Positions 29,519 through 40,716 of a DNA stretch of 64,000 nt are shown piece after piece (position 1 is the stretch's first letter; every line of letters begins with the position of its first letter). Location of the stretch: the NCBI RefSeq assembly GCF_031199965.1, contig NZ_CP133605.1, forward strand, positions 2,698,501-2,762,500, in the 5' to 3' direction. Source of the stretch: Paenibacillus sp. D2_2. GTDB lineage: Bacteria > Bacillota > Bacilli > Paenibacillales > Paenibacillaceae. The notes beneath the pieces were generated by a model. That model ran no database searches. It was not told the origin of the DNA and worked only from the letters and a program-made list of their open reading frames with translations. Made by a program: the position numbers and the translations under genes.

Positions 29519-31279
29519 ATGATAAAGATTTTTAAGTATCTCAAGCCCAAGGAATGGATACAAGCAGTTATCAGTCTTGTATTCATTGTCGTGCAAGTAT
29601 GGCTTGATTTGAAATTACCGGATTACATGGCTGAAATTACTCAGCTTGTCCAAACCTCAGGTAGTGAGATGAGTGAAATCTGGAAAGCCGGAGGTTATAT
29701 GCTCCTGTGTGCGCTGGGGAGTCTTGTGTCCGCTATCCTGGTTGGCTTTTTTGCAGCACGGATTGCATCGTCTTTCTCGCAAAGGCTTCGTAGTCTGCTG
29801 TTTAACAAGGTCGAATCCTTTTCAATGGAGGAAATAAACCGCTTTTCTACTTCGAGTCTGATTACCCGTTCTACAAACGATATTACGCAGATTCAGATGC
29901 TTGTCACCATGGGATTACAAATCATCATCAAAGCGCCGATCATGGCGGTCTGGGCCGTTACAAAGATTGCTGGAAAAGGATTTGAATGGACACTTGCGAC
30001 GGGTGTAGCTGTTTTGATTTTGCTGGTCTTGATCGCGTTTATTATGGTATTTGTCCTGCCGAAATTCAGAAAAATGCAGACGCTCACCGACAACTTAACT
30101 CGCGTGGCTAGGGAAAACCTTACAGGCTTGCGCGTAGTTCGAGCTTATAACGCCGAGGATTATCAGGAACAAAAGTTTGAAAAGGCTAACGAAGAACTTA
30201 CTTACACCAATTTGTTCACTAACCGTGCCATGTCGGTAATGATGCCGGTGATGAGTATGATTATGAGCGGACTTAGCCTTGCAATTTATTGGATTGGTGC
30301 ATATCTAATCAATGCAGCTGAAGCAACGGACCGATTGACGCTTTTCTCCAATATGGTTGTATTCTCATCCTACGCCATGCAAGTCATTATGGCCTTCTTG
30401 ATGCTAGTTATGATATTCATTATGCTTCCGAGAGCCAGCGTTTCCGCCAAACGTGTCAATGAGGTGCTGGATACGCAGCCGACTATAAAAGACGGTCATG
30501 TTAACGAGGGCTTACAGGGATTAAAAGGCGAGGTCACATTCAATCATGTCAGCTTTAAGTACCCGGATGCGGCTGATTATGTTATAGAGGATGTCAGTTT
30601 TACAGTAAAACAAGGTGAAACTATCGCGTTTATCGGCTCAACCGGGAGCGGGAAATCAACCCTTATCAACCTTGTACCACGTTTTTTTGATGTGACTGAA
30701 GGCGAAGTACTGATTGACGGCGTGAATGTAAAAGAATATAGCATTGAATCGCTTAATAATAAAATTGGCTATGTGCCGCAAAAGGCTGTCATGTTCAAAG
30801 GAACGGTGAGTTCCAACGTAGCCTTTGGAGATAATGGAAGCGCAGGTTACAGTGAAGATGAAGTTAAAAAAGCTGTACAGATAGCACAGGGCGCGGACTT
30901 TGTGGAAAAGATGGACGATGGTTACAATGCGCTGATTTCACAAGGTGGCACAAATGTATCGGGTGGTCAGAAACAACGTCTCGCGATTGCTCGCGCAGTC
31001 TGCCGTAAACCTGAAATATATATCTTCGATGATTCATTTTCGGCGCTTGACTATAAAACAGATCGTGTTCTACGCAGCGTGCTGAAAAAGGAAACTGCTG
31101 GAGTGACAAGTATGATTGTAGCACAGCGGATTGGAACCATCATGGACGCCGATCAAATTATTGTACTAGATGAAGGCAAAGTGGTGGGAAATGGAACTCA
31201 TAAGGAGCTGCTACGCGACTGTGATGTATACAGGGAAATCGCTATGTCACAATTGAGTGAGGAGGAATTGATATCATGA
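29519..31279 (+). CDS. ABC exporter half-transporter, first subunit
   Basis: This half-transporter of 586 residues has six membrane helices and a C-terminal ATPase. Motifs are Walker A IGSTGSGKSTLINL, signature VSGGQKQR and Walker B IYIFDDSFSALD. Walker B ends in Asp where the catalytic Glu is normally found, which marks the degenerate site of a heterodimeric exporter. The ATG at 29519 follows AGGAGG. It overlaps the next exporter gene by four bases. The substrate is unknown; multidrug or peptide export is likely from context. Confidence 0.92.
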   Translation: MIKIFKYLKPKEWIQAVISLVFIVVQVWLDLKLPDYMAEITQLVQTSGSEMSEIWKAGGYMLLCALGSLVSAILVGFFAARIASSFSQRLRSLLFNKVESFSMEEINRFSTSSLITRSTNDITQIQMLVTMGLQIIIKAPIMAVWAVTKIAGKGFEWTLATGVAVLILLVLIAFIMVFVLPKFRKMQTLTDNLTRVARENLTGLRVVRAYNAEDYQEQKFEKANEELTYTNLFTNRAMSVMMPVMSMIMSGLSLAIYWIGAYLINAAEATDRLTLFSNMVVFSSYAMQVIMAFLMLVMIFIMLPRASVSAKRVNEVLDTQPTIKDGHVNEGLQGLKGEVTFNHVSFKYPDAADYVIEDVSFTVKQGETIAFIGSTGSGKSTLINLVPRFFDVTEGEVLIDGVNVKEYSIESLNNKIGYVPQKAVMFKGTVSSNVAFGDNGSAGYSEDEVKKAVQIAQGADFVEKMDDGYNALISQGGTNVSGGQKQRLAIARAVCRKPEIYIFDDSFSALDYKTDRVLRSVLKKETAGVTSMIVAQRIGTIMDADQIIVLDEGKVVGNGTHKELLRDCDVYREIAMSQLSEEELIS

Positions 31280-33137
31280 GTGAGAAAATGGAAAGTAGAA
31301 GACCCGCCAGAGGACCAATGGGGGACCTCCCGGTATGCATGGTCCGGCCGAAAAGCCAAAAGACTTCAAAAGTACATGGGGCAAATTGATTAAATATTGT
31401 AAAAATTATATGCCCGTCATTGTGATTGCACTCATTATCGCGGCCGTCGGTACTGTATTACAAATCATAGGGCCGGATAAATTAAAGGACATGACCAATG
31501 AAATTACCAAGGGGCTTCCCGCGCTGATAAACGGGCAACCTGTCGTAGGTGCAATTGATATGGATGCCGTAGTGAATATTGCCATGTTGCTCGTATTCTT
31601 CTACGCGTCCTCTGGGTTGTTAAGTTTTATTCAAAACTATATTATGGCAACTGTAACAGCTAAAATATCCAAAAATATGCGGACCGGCATTTCTCAAAAA
31701 ATCAATAAATTACCGCTTAAATACTTTGATAAAACAAGCTATGGCGATGTACTCAGCCGTGCGACTAATGACGTTGATACGATAGGACAAACGTTAAATC
31801 AAAGCATCGGTACAATGGTCAGCGCAATAACCATGTTTGTTGGTTCTCTGGTTATGATGTTCTACACGAACTGGATTCTGGCGTTGACCGCGATCGGTTC
31901 TACCATTATCGGCTTTGTATTAATGATGTTGATCATGTCAAAATCAAAGAAACATTTTACAGCACAACAAGAAGGCCTTGGTGAAATCAATGGTCATATT
32001 GAAGAGGTTTATTCGGGACATAATGTTGTTAAAGCCTATAACGGTGGCAAGGCGGCAAAAGAAACATTCGAGAAAATTAATAAAACTCTATATGACAGCG
32101 GCTGGAAGTCTCAATTTCTGTCGGGATTAATGATGCCTATTATGAGCTTTATTGGTAACTTAGGTTATCTAGCCGTGTGCGTAGTCGGAGCAGTACTTGC
32201 CATGAACGGGACTATTTCCTTTGGTGTAATCGTAGCGTTTATGTTGTATATACGCCTGTTCACGCAGCCGCTTGCGCAGTTAGCCCAAGCAGCTCAAACG
32301 ATGTTAAGAACCGCTGCCGCAAGCGAGCGCGTCTTTGAATTTTTCGAAGAAGAAGAAATGGCAGATGAAAGCGAAAAAGCAAAAAAACTTGCTAATGTCA
32401 AAGGCGACGTAGAATTTAAACACGTTAAATTCGGCTACGATAAGGATAAAACGATAATCCACGACTTCTCAGCCATGGTCAGAGCAGGGCAAAAAGTCGC
32501 AATCGTCGGCCCGACAGGGGCAGGAAAAACGACGATGATTAACCTTTTAATGCGTTTCTACGAGCTGGATGGAGGCGAGATATTGCTGGACGGTATACCT
32601 ACGCATGAAACTACTAGAGAAAACGTACACGAACAATTCTGCATGGTATTGCAAGACACATGGCTTTTTGAGGGAACGATCAAAGATAACATCAAATATA
32701 GCAAGCAAGGCGTGACGGATGAGGAAGTCATTACCGCATGTAAAGCAGTCGGATTGCATCATTTTATACGAACGCTTCCCGATGGCTACAATACAGTATT
32801 GAATGACCAAGCAAGCTTATCGGCAGGACAAAAACAGCTTCTTACTATCGCGCGAGCCATGATCCAAAATGCACCGCTCTTGATTCTAGATGAAGCGACA
32901 AGCTCGGTCGATACACGCACGGAACGTAAAGTGCAGGAAGCAATGGATAAGCTAATGGTTGGTAGAACATCATTTGTTATTGCACACAGACTTTCGACCA
33001 TACGCAACGCTGATATGATTCTTGTCATGAAGGATGGCGATATTATAGAAAGCGGCAATCACGTCGAGCTTCTAGAACAAGGCGGATTCTACGCGGACCT
33101 GTATAACAGCCAGTTTGAAGTACAACAGGCTATATAG
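31276..33137 (+). CDS. ABC exporter half-transporter, second subunit (one frameshift)
   Basis: This partner half-transporter has 620 residues when one G is added to the run at 31320-31324. It begins at ATG 31276, overlapping the previous stop, with a Pro/Gly-rich N-terminal tail (RRPARGPMGG then PPGMHGPAEK). Six membrane helices are followed by the ATPase domain (GPTGAGKTTMINL, LSAGQKQL, LLILDEATSSVD). Here the catalytic Glu is present, complementing the first subunit, and the signature motif is LSAGQ. The frameshift lies in the tail, so the conserved part is intact. Confidence 0.9.
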
Positions 33138-33175
33138 TTTCCTTGGGGACGAACCCTTGGCCCAACCAAATCCAC

Positions 33176-33210
33176 AAGAAAGGACACCCATCGTGAGGTG
33201 TCCTTTCTGC
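33176..33210. terminator. Bidirectional terminator
   Basis: AGAAAGGACACC and GGTGTCCTTTCT form a perfect 12-pair stem between convergent genes. Confidence 0.85.
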
Positions 33211-33218
33211 TATGAAAT

Positions 33219-34547
33219 CTATTTTACATTCAAATTTTCAACAATTTCGGCATACTTATTTTCAGTCAGGTCATAGAAACAAATGATAATAACGCTGATA
33301 GCGATTCCAATTACCGGGAAGATGGACATCATCAAATTAATCCCGTTCAAAGTAACTGCCGATTGAATTACGTTAGGCGCATATCCAAAAAAGGTTAATC
33401 CAAAACCGGCCGCAGCACCAGCAATTGCGGTGCTGATCTTTCCAGCGAATGTACCTACAGCTGTAATGATACTCTCTGATCTTTTCCCTGTCTTCCACTG
33501 GGCATATTCAATCGTATCAGCTTGCATCGAAGCGGTAAGAACAAGGCTAAAACCTATGCTGAACATACTAACTGCATTCATTACAAACAAGTACACGATT
33601 TGATCCGGTTGTCCAAAATAAAATAATATATTACCTATGATACCGATGATCCCGCCTGCAATATACGTATTCTTTTTTCCTAATTTAGCCGATATTTTGG
33701 GCATCAGCCCAGCTGCAAGAAGCATCAACAGCATACCGCTTAACGAAAAGGCAGCAAACAACCCTTCATTTCCGAGATTATAACGGATATAGTATACCGT
33801 TACTGTCTGCTTCAATACCATCGTGGTTCCCGAAAATAAACTGGCTATCGTCAAGATCAGCAACGGTTTGTTTTTCAAGACAACATCTAGGCTTGCCTTT
33901 AGAGATTCCTTCTCTTGTTTGACTTCATAATGATGCTCTTTTGTATTACGGAACAAGTTGATGCTAGACAGGACACATATAGAACCAAATATAACAGCAA
34001 CCCAGAAGTATCCCTTAGCAGCGTTCCCATTGCCAATGGCATTTACAATGGGAAGGGAGGCACCGCTAGCAATTACAGCACCGAGAATACCTAGCATTTT
34101 ACCAATCGCAATCACTTTGGTCCGTTCTACTGGATCAATAGTCATAGCAGGCGCCATGGACCAGTAGGGGACGTCGAATAAGGCATAAGCCGTATTCCAC
34201 AGAGCATACGTAACGACTAAATAGACGGTCTTCATTTCAGGACTAAGATCGGGTGCATAAAAGCAGAGAACGGTCAGTATGGAGACCAAAATCCCTCCTG
34301 CTAATACAAACGGTCTAAATCTTCCCCAACGTGTGTGAACTCGATCGATGACCACAGCAATGACTGGATCTAGTACAGCATCCCATATTCTGACGAGGAG
34401 AAACAGTGTACCTACGAACGCCGCGCTGACTTCAAGCACATCCGTATAAAATACCAAGAGCAAAAAAGTTATAAGCCCAAAAACCATATTTTGCCCAAAA
34501 GCCCCTAATCCAAAGGACCATTTTTCCTTACTACTCACCTGTTGCAT
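33219..34547 (-). CDS. Glycoside-cation symporter (GPH family MFS)
   Basis: This sugar symporter of 442 residues and 12 helices belongs to the glycoside-pentoside-hexuronide family, with the typical N-terminus WSFGLGAFGQNMVFGLITF and the loop RVHTRWGRFRPFVLAGG. It lies about 30 bases downstream of the GH20 hexosaminidase gene on the same strand, so it probably imports the sugar released by that enzyme or a related glycoside. The start at 34547 is set by AAAGGGG. The divergent AraC regulator likely controls the pair. Confidence 0.9.
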   Translation of the reverse strand: MQQVSSKEKWSFGLGAFGQNMVFGLITFLLLVFYTDVLEVSAAFVGTLFLLVRIWDAVLDPVIAVVIDRVHTRWGRFRPFVLAGGILVSILTVLCFYAPDLSPEMKTVYLVVTYALWNTAYALFDVPYWSMAPAMTIDPVERTKVIAIGKMLGILGAVIASGASLPIVNAIGNGNAAKGYFWVAVIFGSICVLSSINLFRNTKEHHYEVKQEKESLKASLDVVLKNKPLLILTIASLFSGTTMVLKQTVTVYYIRYNLGNEGLFAAFSLSGMLLMLLAAGLMPKISAKLGKKNTYIAGGIIGIIGNILFYFGQPDQIVYLFVMNAVSMFSIGFSLVLTASMQADTIEYAQWKTGKRSESIITAVGTFAGKISTAIAGAAAGFGLTFFGYAPNVIQSAVTLNGINLMMSIFPVIGIAISVIIICFYDLTENKYAEIVENLNVK

Positions 34548-34576
34548 GATGATTTCCCCTTTTATAAGAACATGGA

Positions 34577-36534
34577 TCACTCTTGAAGTTTGGTTTCATA
34601 TTGGTTTTGTAGATTAAGGAATTGCTGAATACTTCGATTTAAGCCGCCAATCCGGTTTCTCTTTAACCATAATTGAGAGTAACGGATACGAATCGATGTA
34701 ATCGAATCGATCAATTGATTGAGTTGTTCTGTTCTCCAAACCTCATCCTTAGCTTGTTCAAATAGAATAAACTCATAGAGATCAAGCGCATGATTAAGGA
34801 GACGAATCGTATAGTCGAACTCTTCGCGAATCAAATGGTTATCCGGACATTCCATGTTGCTCTCTTGAAGTTTGCTCGACATTCTCTCCAAGAAACGCCT
34901 CATCTCTTCATATTGGAAATTTCGCACGAAATCGATGGATTCATTTTGCGGTAGATTGGCCATCCCATAGTTAATTGATGTAAAAAGAGAGTTAAGCTTA
35001 TCATTTAATACCTCGCTATTAGTCAAGCCACCGCCAAGCGGTGTCAACAGAATAAACATCGCTGTCATATTCAAAATCGGGAAATTCTCAAAACGATAAT
35101 AGTTGCCTAACTCAAGTACGAAACTTCCCATTATGTTGTTGGCATCCTCAAATACCGAGCGGTTCAAATAGTTCACAACATCTGCCTCAGCCGTAGCGAT
35201 GGAATCGGCATTCCAACTTAAACCTGCGCTATAAACATAACCCGCATAGCTGATAGGGGCATATTGCCAGTGACCCATATCTCCCCAATCCGTCACGATG
35301 AGGCCCGCCGCACCATATTTTTTCCCGTTTATGGCCGCATCCGCAATATTGCCAAGCATGTTATCGGTCCGGCCAGGCAATGGACATCCAACTGCTTGTC
35401 CCTGGACAAACCATGTAAGGCTTCCCGGACTCTTTCATTATTTTGCAATGATTTTCGAACGGGCGAACTTTTGCATAATTCCAATCCAGCACCATGCAGT
35501 CTTCAGGCAGTTCATTGATCATTTCAGGGTGCAAGAAGATGATATCCCCCATAAAAGGGGCCTCTTTCCATGTTTACGAACGATTTGCACGACTTTCTTC
35601 AAGAAAGCCAAATAGAGGTCAGCCGTACTAGAATCCTTGTCTGCTTCCTTGCTCTTTCCCTTCCCAAGCTCAAACGGTTCATCGAAATTGATATTTACAA
35701 ACGGCGATGAAAAGTTAGGAAGCAGCTCATTAAGCAAGTTCTCAACTAATTCCAATGACTTCGGATCTTTGACGTTTAAGGTGGAAGCAGGAAACTTGAC
35801 TCCTGGCACGAGTTCATAACCCTCCGGACATTCAGCCAATTCAGAGAATGGTTCTCTTTCAAGCCATTGAGTCATATGTCCCAAAAGATTTTGATTCGGT
35901 ATCAAATCAATAAACCGCTCTGTAGCATACCGATCCAAAGCTTGAACCTCAGCAGCTGTCAAGGGTGTTTCATACGGGAAAAAGCTCTTGTAGCGCTCAT
36001 ATTCAAAGCAGTAGCCTTCCATGTATAGCTGTAAATGATTCATTTTGAGATCCGCCATTAGGTCGATCAGTCTATACAACGAGTGCATAGAGGGATTTTG
36101 TCCCGTCCAATATCCAGCATTAAGCCTCTGACTTTCAAATCCGGTGCATCCTTGATCTTCAAATAAGGAATAGTATTACTACACTGATTGTATATTTGCT
36201 TCAACGTTATCAGTGAATAGTTCAAACCTGCGAGATCCGCATATTCGATTGTAACGCCGTTTTCTTGAATAGACAGATGGTAGCCTTGCTCAGAAATCTG
36301 GCCATTATATTTAAACGAGAAGGCTGGCTTATGCTCTTGCTCCCGGTCTACCGCAGCAAACGGCATACTTGTGATCTCAAGCAGTCGATGGATGATCATA
36401 GATTCTCTACCACCTTGATCAAGCAACGAAGATGGACTAATCTGAACGGATAGTTGGTTTGGTTTTAACCATAGCCCTGATTCAAAAACAATATGTCGAG
36501 GAACAGGGAAAAGGAATAAATTTTGCGTATTCAT
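34577..36534 (-). CDS. GH20 beta-N-acetylhexosaminidase-like protein (three frameshifts)
   Basis: This predicted hexosaminidase of 652 residues is reconstructed across three breaks: GGG at 36092-36094 and CCCCC at 35546-35550 each lack a base, and GG at 35376-35377 has one extra. An N-terminal zincin-like domain precedes the barrel. The barrel starts VRGLMLDIGRDKIP and has the Asp-Glu catalytic pair in NINFDEPFELG, with GTSSW and GRTDNMLGNI later. A helical C-terminal extension of about 200 residues follows. No signal peptide is seen, so it probably works inside the cell on imported oligosaccharides, fitting its operon with a symporter. Confidence 0.82.
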
Positions 36535-36707
36535 TAGTTTGTAACCCCTTTCACATAAATTTCCATTGGCGGATGTTCTTAATAGCGAAATTCATAATCA
36601 CAAAAAAATTAGTCAGTGCTATCTAAGATAAAACAAAGTATACTAAAGTCTAATTTGCTAATTGGATAATATCTTTCAGTTATAGATAATAATAAGGAGA
36701 GTTATTT

Positions 36708-37879
36708 GTGGTAGAAAATGATGGGATTAATATTGGTTTAGTTAAGGAACAGGCCAAAAGCTTACATTTGATTTCTGGAGAATACGTTACGGGTGTGGAT
36801 ATGGAATCTAATACCGTGTTCTCTTTACGGACTCTAAGACCTCAATCAAGCTTGTGAACCAGAGCTTCCTTTTAGATCTCTTTACACTCATGAAAGAGCG
36901 ACAGAATGAAATACTGGAATTAGATTATCCGCATTTCTTATTTCTATCCCCTGATTCATGGGTATTGTATGTTCTTCACCTAAAAGATAAAAATCTACAT
37001 ATCATCTTAGGTCCTATACCAGAGCAGGATCGTACAGAGAAACTTCAACATCTGATCCGTTTATGTAACTGGCTATTTCAATCAAATGATACTTACACCT
37101 TGCCCCAGCCAAAAACATATACTCTACTACGGGAAGAAAATGTCCAAGAATCGCAGGATTTATCTCTTGTTCATATTTACTATGAACGGGAATTTAATCA
37201 TTTCCCTCTAATACATGGCGAATATTTAAAATCAAGAATGTTGGCGGGAGACTTGAAGGCAATCCAAGACTTTTTCGATTCCTACTCAAATATTCTTAAA
37301 CTAGCATCAGAAAATATTGAACTTGCGAAAGGCGATCAGTTACGGTCATCCAAAAATCATCTTATTGCTGCGTGTGGAATCGCTTGTTCCTTTGCACTCG
37401 AAGGGGGAGTAGATGATGAATACGCAAGAACGCTCGCAGACCAATTTATTCTTAAAGCTGAAAGCATTCAAACGAGGTCCGACTATATTAAATTAGTGCG
37501 CGATATCTTTTTAAAGTTCACATCCAGTGTTATAGAATTCTCCAATCCGGACTATTCTACTTTAGTCATAAGCACGATTCATTATATGCATACCCATTTT
37601 TTCGAAAAATTGACCTTAGATGATGTGGCTAGAAAGCTCGGAAGAAGTCCTTCATATATTTCAGACAAATTAAATAAAGAGACCGGTCAGTCATTTAATG
37701 AAAATCTAAATCAAATTCGGATAAAAGAAAGCAAGCAGTTGTTAATTCATACGCAAAAATCCATTAACGAAATCGCCATCGCGGTAGGGTTTGATTATCA
37801 AAACTATTTTGCTAGAGTCTTTAAGAAAATAGTCGGTGTCACGCCTTTACAATATCGTAATAAAAGAGGACTCAGTTGA
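36708..37879 (+). CDS. AraC-family regulator (one frameshift)
   Basis: This regulator of 390 residues starts at GTG 36708 (AAGGAGA seven bases before it). The C-terminal two-helix-turn-helix AraC domain is clear (LTLDDVARKLGRSPSYISDKL and VGFDYQNYFARVFKKIVGVTPLQYR). The large N-terminal part is a sensor of unknown ligand. One more T at 36852-36853 joins the first 48 codons to the remainder. The divergent position against the GH20-symporter operon points to local control of sugar use. Confidence 0.85.
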
Positions 37880-37938
37880 CTTGACCCGAATGACGGAGTA
37901 TATTACTTGAATCGCTTATAAAAGGTGGCTTCAAAAAT

Positions 37939-38373
37939 ATGCCTAAAAAGGAACTCATGCTTGAGGTTTCGGGGATGTTTCGCCAATTGCTGAAGAATAT
38001 GTCGAATGAATTGAACAAAGTCTGCACCAAAGAATACAATCTATCTTTTTCACAGTATCAGATCCTATATACTCTCAAAATGCGGGGCGCGCTGAAAGTG
38101 TCGGAGCTAGCTGAAGCACGATCTCTTACGCCTCCAGCAGTGACGGGTTTGATCGACAAGCTTGATGCCGGGGGTTATGTGAAGAGAGAGCGGGCGGAGG
38201 ACGATCGTAGGGTGGTATATACCGTAATTACAGAGAAAGGATATAACATCGTCGAGAAGGTGACCGAGGATCAGAAGGAACTGATTCAAGCGCTTTTCGA
38301 TATGCTTCCCGAGGAAGATATGCAGCATTTGAAGAGAATCTACTCTTCGATGCTTTTAAAGTATAATCGATAA
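37939..38373 (+). CDS. MarR-family transcriptional regulator
   Basis: This 144-residue winged-helix regulator has the DNA-binding segment ALKVSELAEARSLTPPAVTG and wing RERAEDDRRVVYTVIT, flanked by dimerisation helices. MarR proteins repress efflux or stress genes and release DNA on ligand binding. The gene is alone, with AAAGGTGG upstream and a strong bidirectional terminator downstream, so its targets are not evident. Confidence 0.9.
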   Translation: MPKKELMLEVSGMFRQLLKNMSNELNKVCTKEYNLSFSQYQILYTLKMRGALKVSELAEARSLTPPAVTGLIDKLDAGGYVKRERAEDDRRVVYTVITEKGYNIVEKVTEDQKELIQALFDMLPEEDMQHLKRIYSSMLLKYNR

Positions 38374-38383
38374 TAGCTAGAAG

Positions 38384-38428
38384 GTATAAAAAAACAGCAC
38401 CTTACAAAAGGTGCTGTTTTTTATACCG
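38384..38428. terminator. Bidirectional terminator
   Basis: A near-perfect long stem contains AACAGCACCTT and AAGGTGCTGTT flanked by A and T runs, between convergent genes. It runs into the last codons of the phosphatase gene. Confidence 0.88.
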
Positions 38429-38867
38429 AATGATTGACATAAATTCTCTCTAATGCTTCCATCTGAATAGGTTTGATTGAGAGGATCGGGCGAATTTCCT
38501 TAGCTTGGGCCTCGGCTTCCTGTAAGTTCGTACTCAATCCAAGCTCCATTAAAATACAGGTAGCAACAGTACCCGTACGACCTTTTCCTCCTCCACAATG
38601 AAAGGCAACCTTTTCTCCCTTTCGATATGCAGATACAACTTCAAGAATTGCCTGATGAAAGAGTTTATTTTGTGGTTCTGTTGGATGATCATCTAGAGGG
38701 ATTTTAATCCATCTAACATTAGGATCATTTGAGGCTGATTGAGTGGCCTCCTCGCGTAAATCGACAATCACATCAATGCGTTCATGCTCAACTATATCAG
38801 GGATATCTAGCGCTCCACCCATAAAGATCCGATTTGGAATTAGTGCATGATAATTGGTTGAAATCAT
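38421..38867 (-). CDS. Dual-specificity protein phosphatase-like protein
   Basis: This small Cys-dependent phosphatase of 148 residues has the P-loop signature HCGGGKGRTG at about residues 89-98 (HCx5R form), with the general-acid Asp probably in the segment IPLDDHP. It removes phosphate from protein Tyr/Ser/Thr or from small molecules. The start at 38867 is set by GAGGAG nine bases upstream; a longer frame to 38915 lacks such a site. It is divergent from the ars locus and adjacent to its promoter; a functional link is not shown. Confidence 0.85.
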   Translation of the reverse strand: MISTNYHALIPNRIFMGGALDIPDIVEHERIDVIVDLREEATQSASNDPNVRWIKIPLDDHPTEPQNKLFHQAILEVVSAYRKGEKVAFHCGGGKGRTGTVATCILMELGLSTNLQEAEAQAKEIRPILSIKPIQMEALERIYVNHSV

Positions 38868-38932
38868 TTGTATTCTCCTCATTACGGTTTGAGTTTTGAT
38901 CAAATCATAATTCAACTAGATATTCACTGTCA

Positions 38933-38973
38933 ATAACTAAATAATTACTTGATTATATAATTGAATGCTTATA
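38933..38973 (+). promoter_or_regulatory. ars promoter/operator, copy 1
   Basis: The 41 bases here are about 90% identical to those at 49462-49502 in front of arsR. Here the sequence leads straight into a 5'-truncated acr3 with no arsR between. It is a likely ArsR operator retained after a deletion. Confidence 0.65.
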
Positions 38974-38986
38974 GTCTACTAGGAGA

Positions 38987-40015
38987 TTATCTTTTCTGGA
39001 TCGCTATTTAACGGTTTGGATCTTTGCTGCGATGGCCATAGGAATTTTGCTTGGAAGCTTGGTACGGGAGTATCTAATACATTGACTGAGATGCAAGTAG
39101 GGACTACCTCTGTACCGATTGCTATTGGCCTTATCTTGATGATGTATCCACCACTTGCAAAGGTTCGCTATGAGAAATTGGGGCGGGTATTTAAAGATTG
39201 GAAGGTACTCATACTTTCCTTGGTTCAGAACTGGATAATAGGCCCAATCCTCATGTTTGTTCTAGCCATTCTGTTTTTGAGCGATATGCCTGAATACATG
39301 ATTGGTCTTATTATGATTGGCCTTGCTCGTTGTATTGCTATGGTACTAGTATGGAGCGACTTAGCAAAAGGTGATCCTGACTATACTGCAGGACTTGTTG
39401 CATTTAACTCCATATTCCAGATTTTGTTCTATTCCGTGTTTTCCTATGTGTTCATCACAGTGATACCAGAGTGGTTCGGTATCACGGGTTTTGAAGTGAA
39501 TATAACTATGGGAGAGACCGCGGAGAGTGTTCTAATCTACTTAGGAATTCCTTTTGTTGCCAGTTTTTGACGCGCTTTTTTCTTATCCGGTCGAAGGGTG
39601 AAGAGTGGTATGTTCAGAAGTTTATTCCGAAGATCAACCCACTAACTCTAATTGCTTTGTTATTTACGATTATTATGATGTTTTCTTTAAAAGCGGATAT
39701 GATTGTAAATCTTCCGCTAGACGTAGTTCGCATAGCGATACCATTAGTCATTTACTTTGTTATTATGTTTCTTGTGTCTTTTTATTTGTCTCATAAAACC
39801 GGAGCAAGCTATCAAGTGTGTACCTCGCTATCCTTCACGGCGGCAAGTAATAATTTTGAATTAGCGATTGCAGTTGCGATTGGTGTATTTGGAATTAATT
39901 CGGGGAGGCTTTTGCTGCGGTGATAGGTCCACTTGTTGAGGTACCCGTGTTGATTGCTCTTGTGAGTGTAGCGCGTAGATTTGAAAGAAAGTATTTTTCT
40001 ACTAGGGAGTCGTGA
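38987..40015 (+). pseudogene. acr3: Arsenite efflux permease Acr3, start lost and three frameshifts
   Basis: This ACR3-type arsenite efflux pump of about 343 residues is reconstructed from [13 protein letters not shown] to [11 protein letters not shown]. The conserved body is present ([14 protein letters not shown]; the motif [15 protein letters not shown] with the key Cys; [17 protein letters not shown]). The initiating ATG and first codons are missing and the ars promoter joins directly to codon 3 or so. Single bases are missing near 39065, in TTTTT 39564-39568 and in GGGG 39902-39905. The three frameshifts may be read errors, but the missing start is a separate defect. It ends just before arsC. 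Confidence 0.8.
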
Positions 40016-40020
40016 TATTT

Positions 40021-40443
40021 ATGAGTAAACCAGTTGTGTATTTCTTATGTACGGGAAATTCTTGTCGTAGTCAGATGGCAGAGGCTTGGTTAAGAAATCT
40101 TGGTGGAGATCGTTATGAGGTGCTCAGTGCAGGACTTGAAGCACATGGATTAAATCCAAGAGCAGTTCAGGTCATGAAAGAAGCAGGCATTGATATAACT
40201 AGTCATTCATCGGATGTAATAAATCCAGAAATTTTGAATCGGGCGACTTATGTTATTACACTTTGTGGCCATGCAGATGAGCATTGTCCGATCATTTCCA
40301 ATAAGAATGTAGTGAAGTGGCACTGGGGATTTGATGATCCAGCTCAGGCCACAGGAACAGAAGATGAAATTATATCACAATTTAGAGCGGTGCGTGATGC
40401 AATCAAAGCGCGTGTAGAGCAGTTTTTAGAAACAGGGAGGTAA
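40021..40443 (+). CDS. arsC: Arsenate reductase, thioredoxin-coupled
   Basis: This 140-residue arsenate reductase of the low-molecular-weight phosphatase fold (pI258 type) reduces arsenate to arsenite. The P-loop CTGNSCRSQ is at about residues 9-17, and the redox pair lies in the segment [11 protein letters not shown] (Cys about 81 and 88). GGGAG precedes ATG 40021; the frame could open at GTG 40012 but this has no better site. It follows the broken acr3 gene by five bases. Confidence 0.93.
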   Translation: MSKPVVYFLCTGNSCRSQMAEAWLRNLGGDRYEVLSAGLEAHGLNPRAVQVMKEAGIDITSHSSDVINPEILNRATYVITLCGHADEHCPIISNKNVVKWHWGFDDPAQATGTEDEIISQFRAVRDAIKARVEQFLETGR

Positions 40444-40458
40444 ATAATTTTTTAAGAT

Positions 40459-40486
40459 AGCCGACCTTGCAAGGTCGGTTTATTTC
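40459..40486 (+). terminator. Hairpin after arsC
   Basis: CCGACCTT pairs with AAGGTCGG over a two-base loop with a TTTATTT tail. The same hairpin, slightly diverged, sits at about 49948-49972 before the MATE gene, so it may act as an attenuator within the ancestral operon. Confidence 0.55.
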
Positions 40487-40508
40487 CTTACTCAAGAAGA
40501 TTTGCAGA

Positions 40509-40606
40509 ATGAAAGAAACGATGAATCTAACTGAGGGCCCATCGCCCCTACACTTTGGTTCATCAGAACTTTATTTAGCACAATTATTAATTCATTAGGA
40601 AGCAGT
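40509..40606 (+). pseudogene. MATE efflux gene remnant with internal deletion
   Basis: ATG 40509 opens a segment nearly identical to the start of the MATE gene at 49998. After about 48 bases it jumps to a segment matching about 50446-50493 of that gene, then stops matching. About 400 bases are missing inside and everything after is lost. The piece lies downstream of arsC in the position MATE holds in the other copy. Confidence 0.8.
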
Positions 40607-40716
40607 AGTAATTTGTGATTATAAGTAAATTATCCCTTTCTTGGAATCCACAAAAAGTGTAATATAGTCGGTACGTGATGTGATCAAACCACAAATTTAG
40701 AGGATTTGAGGGACCA

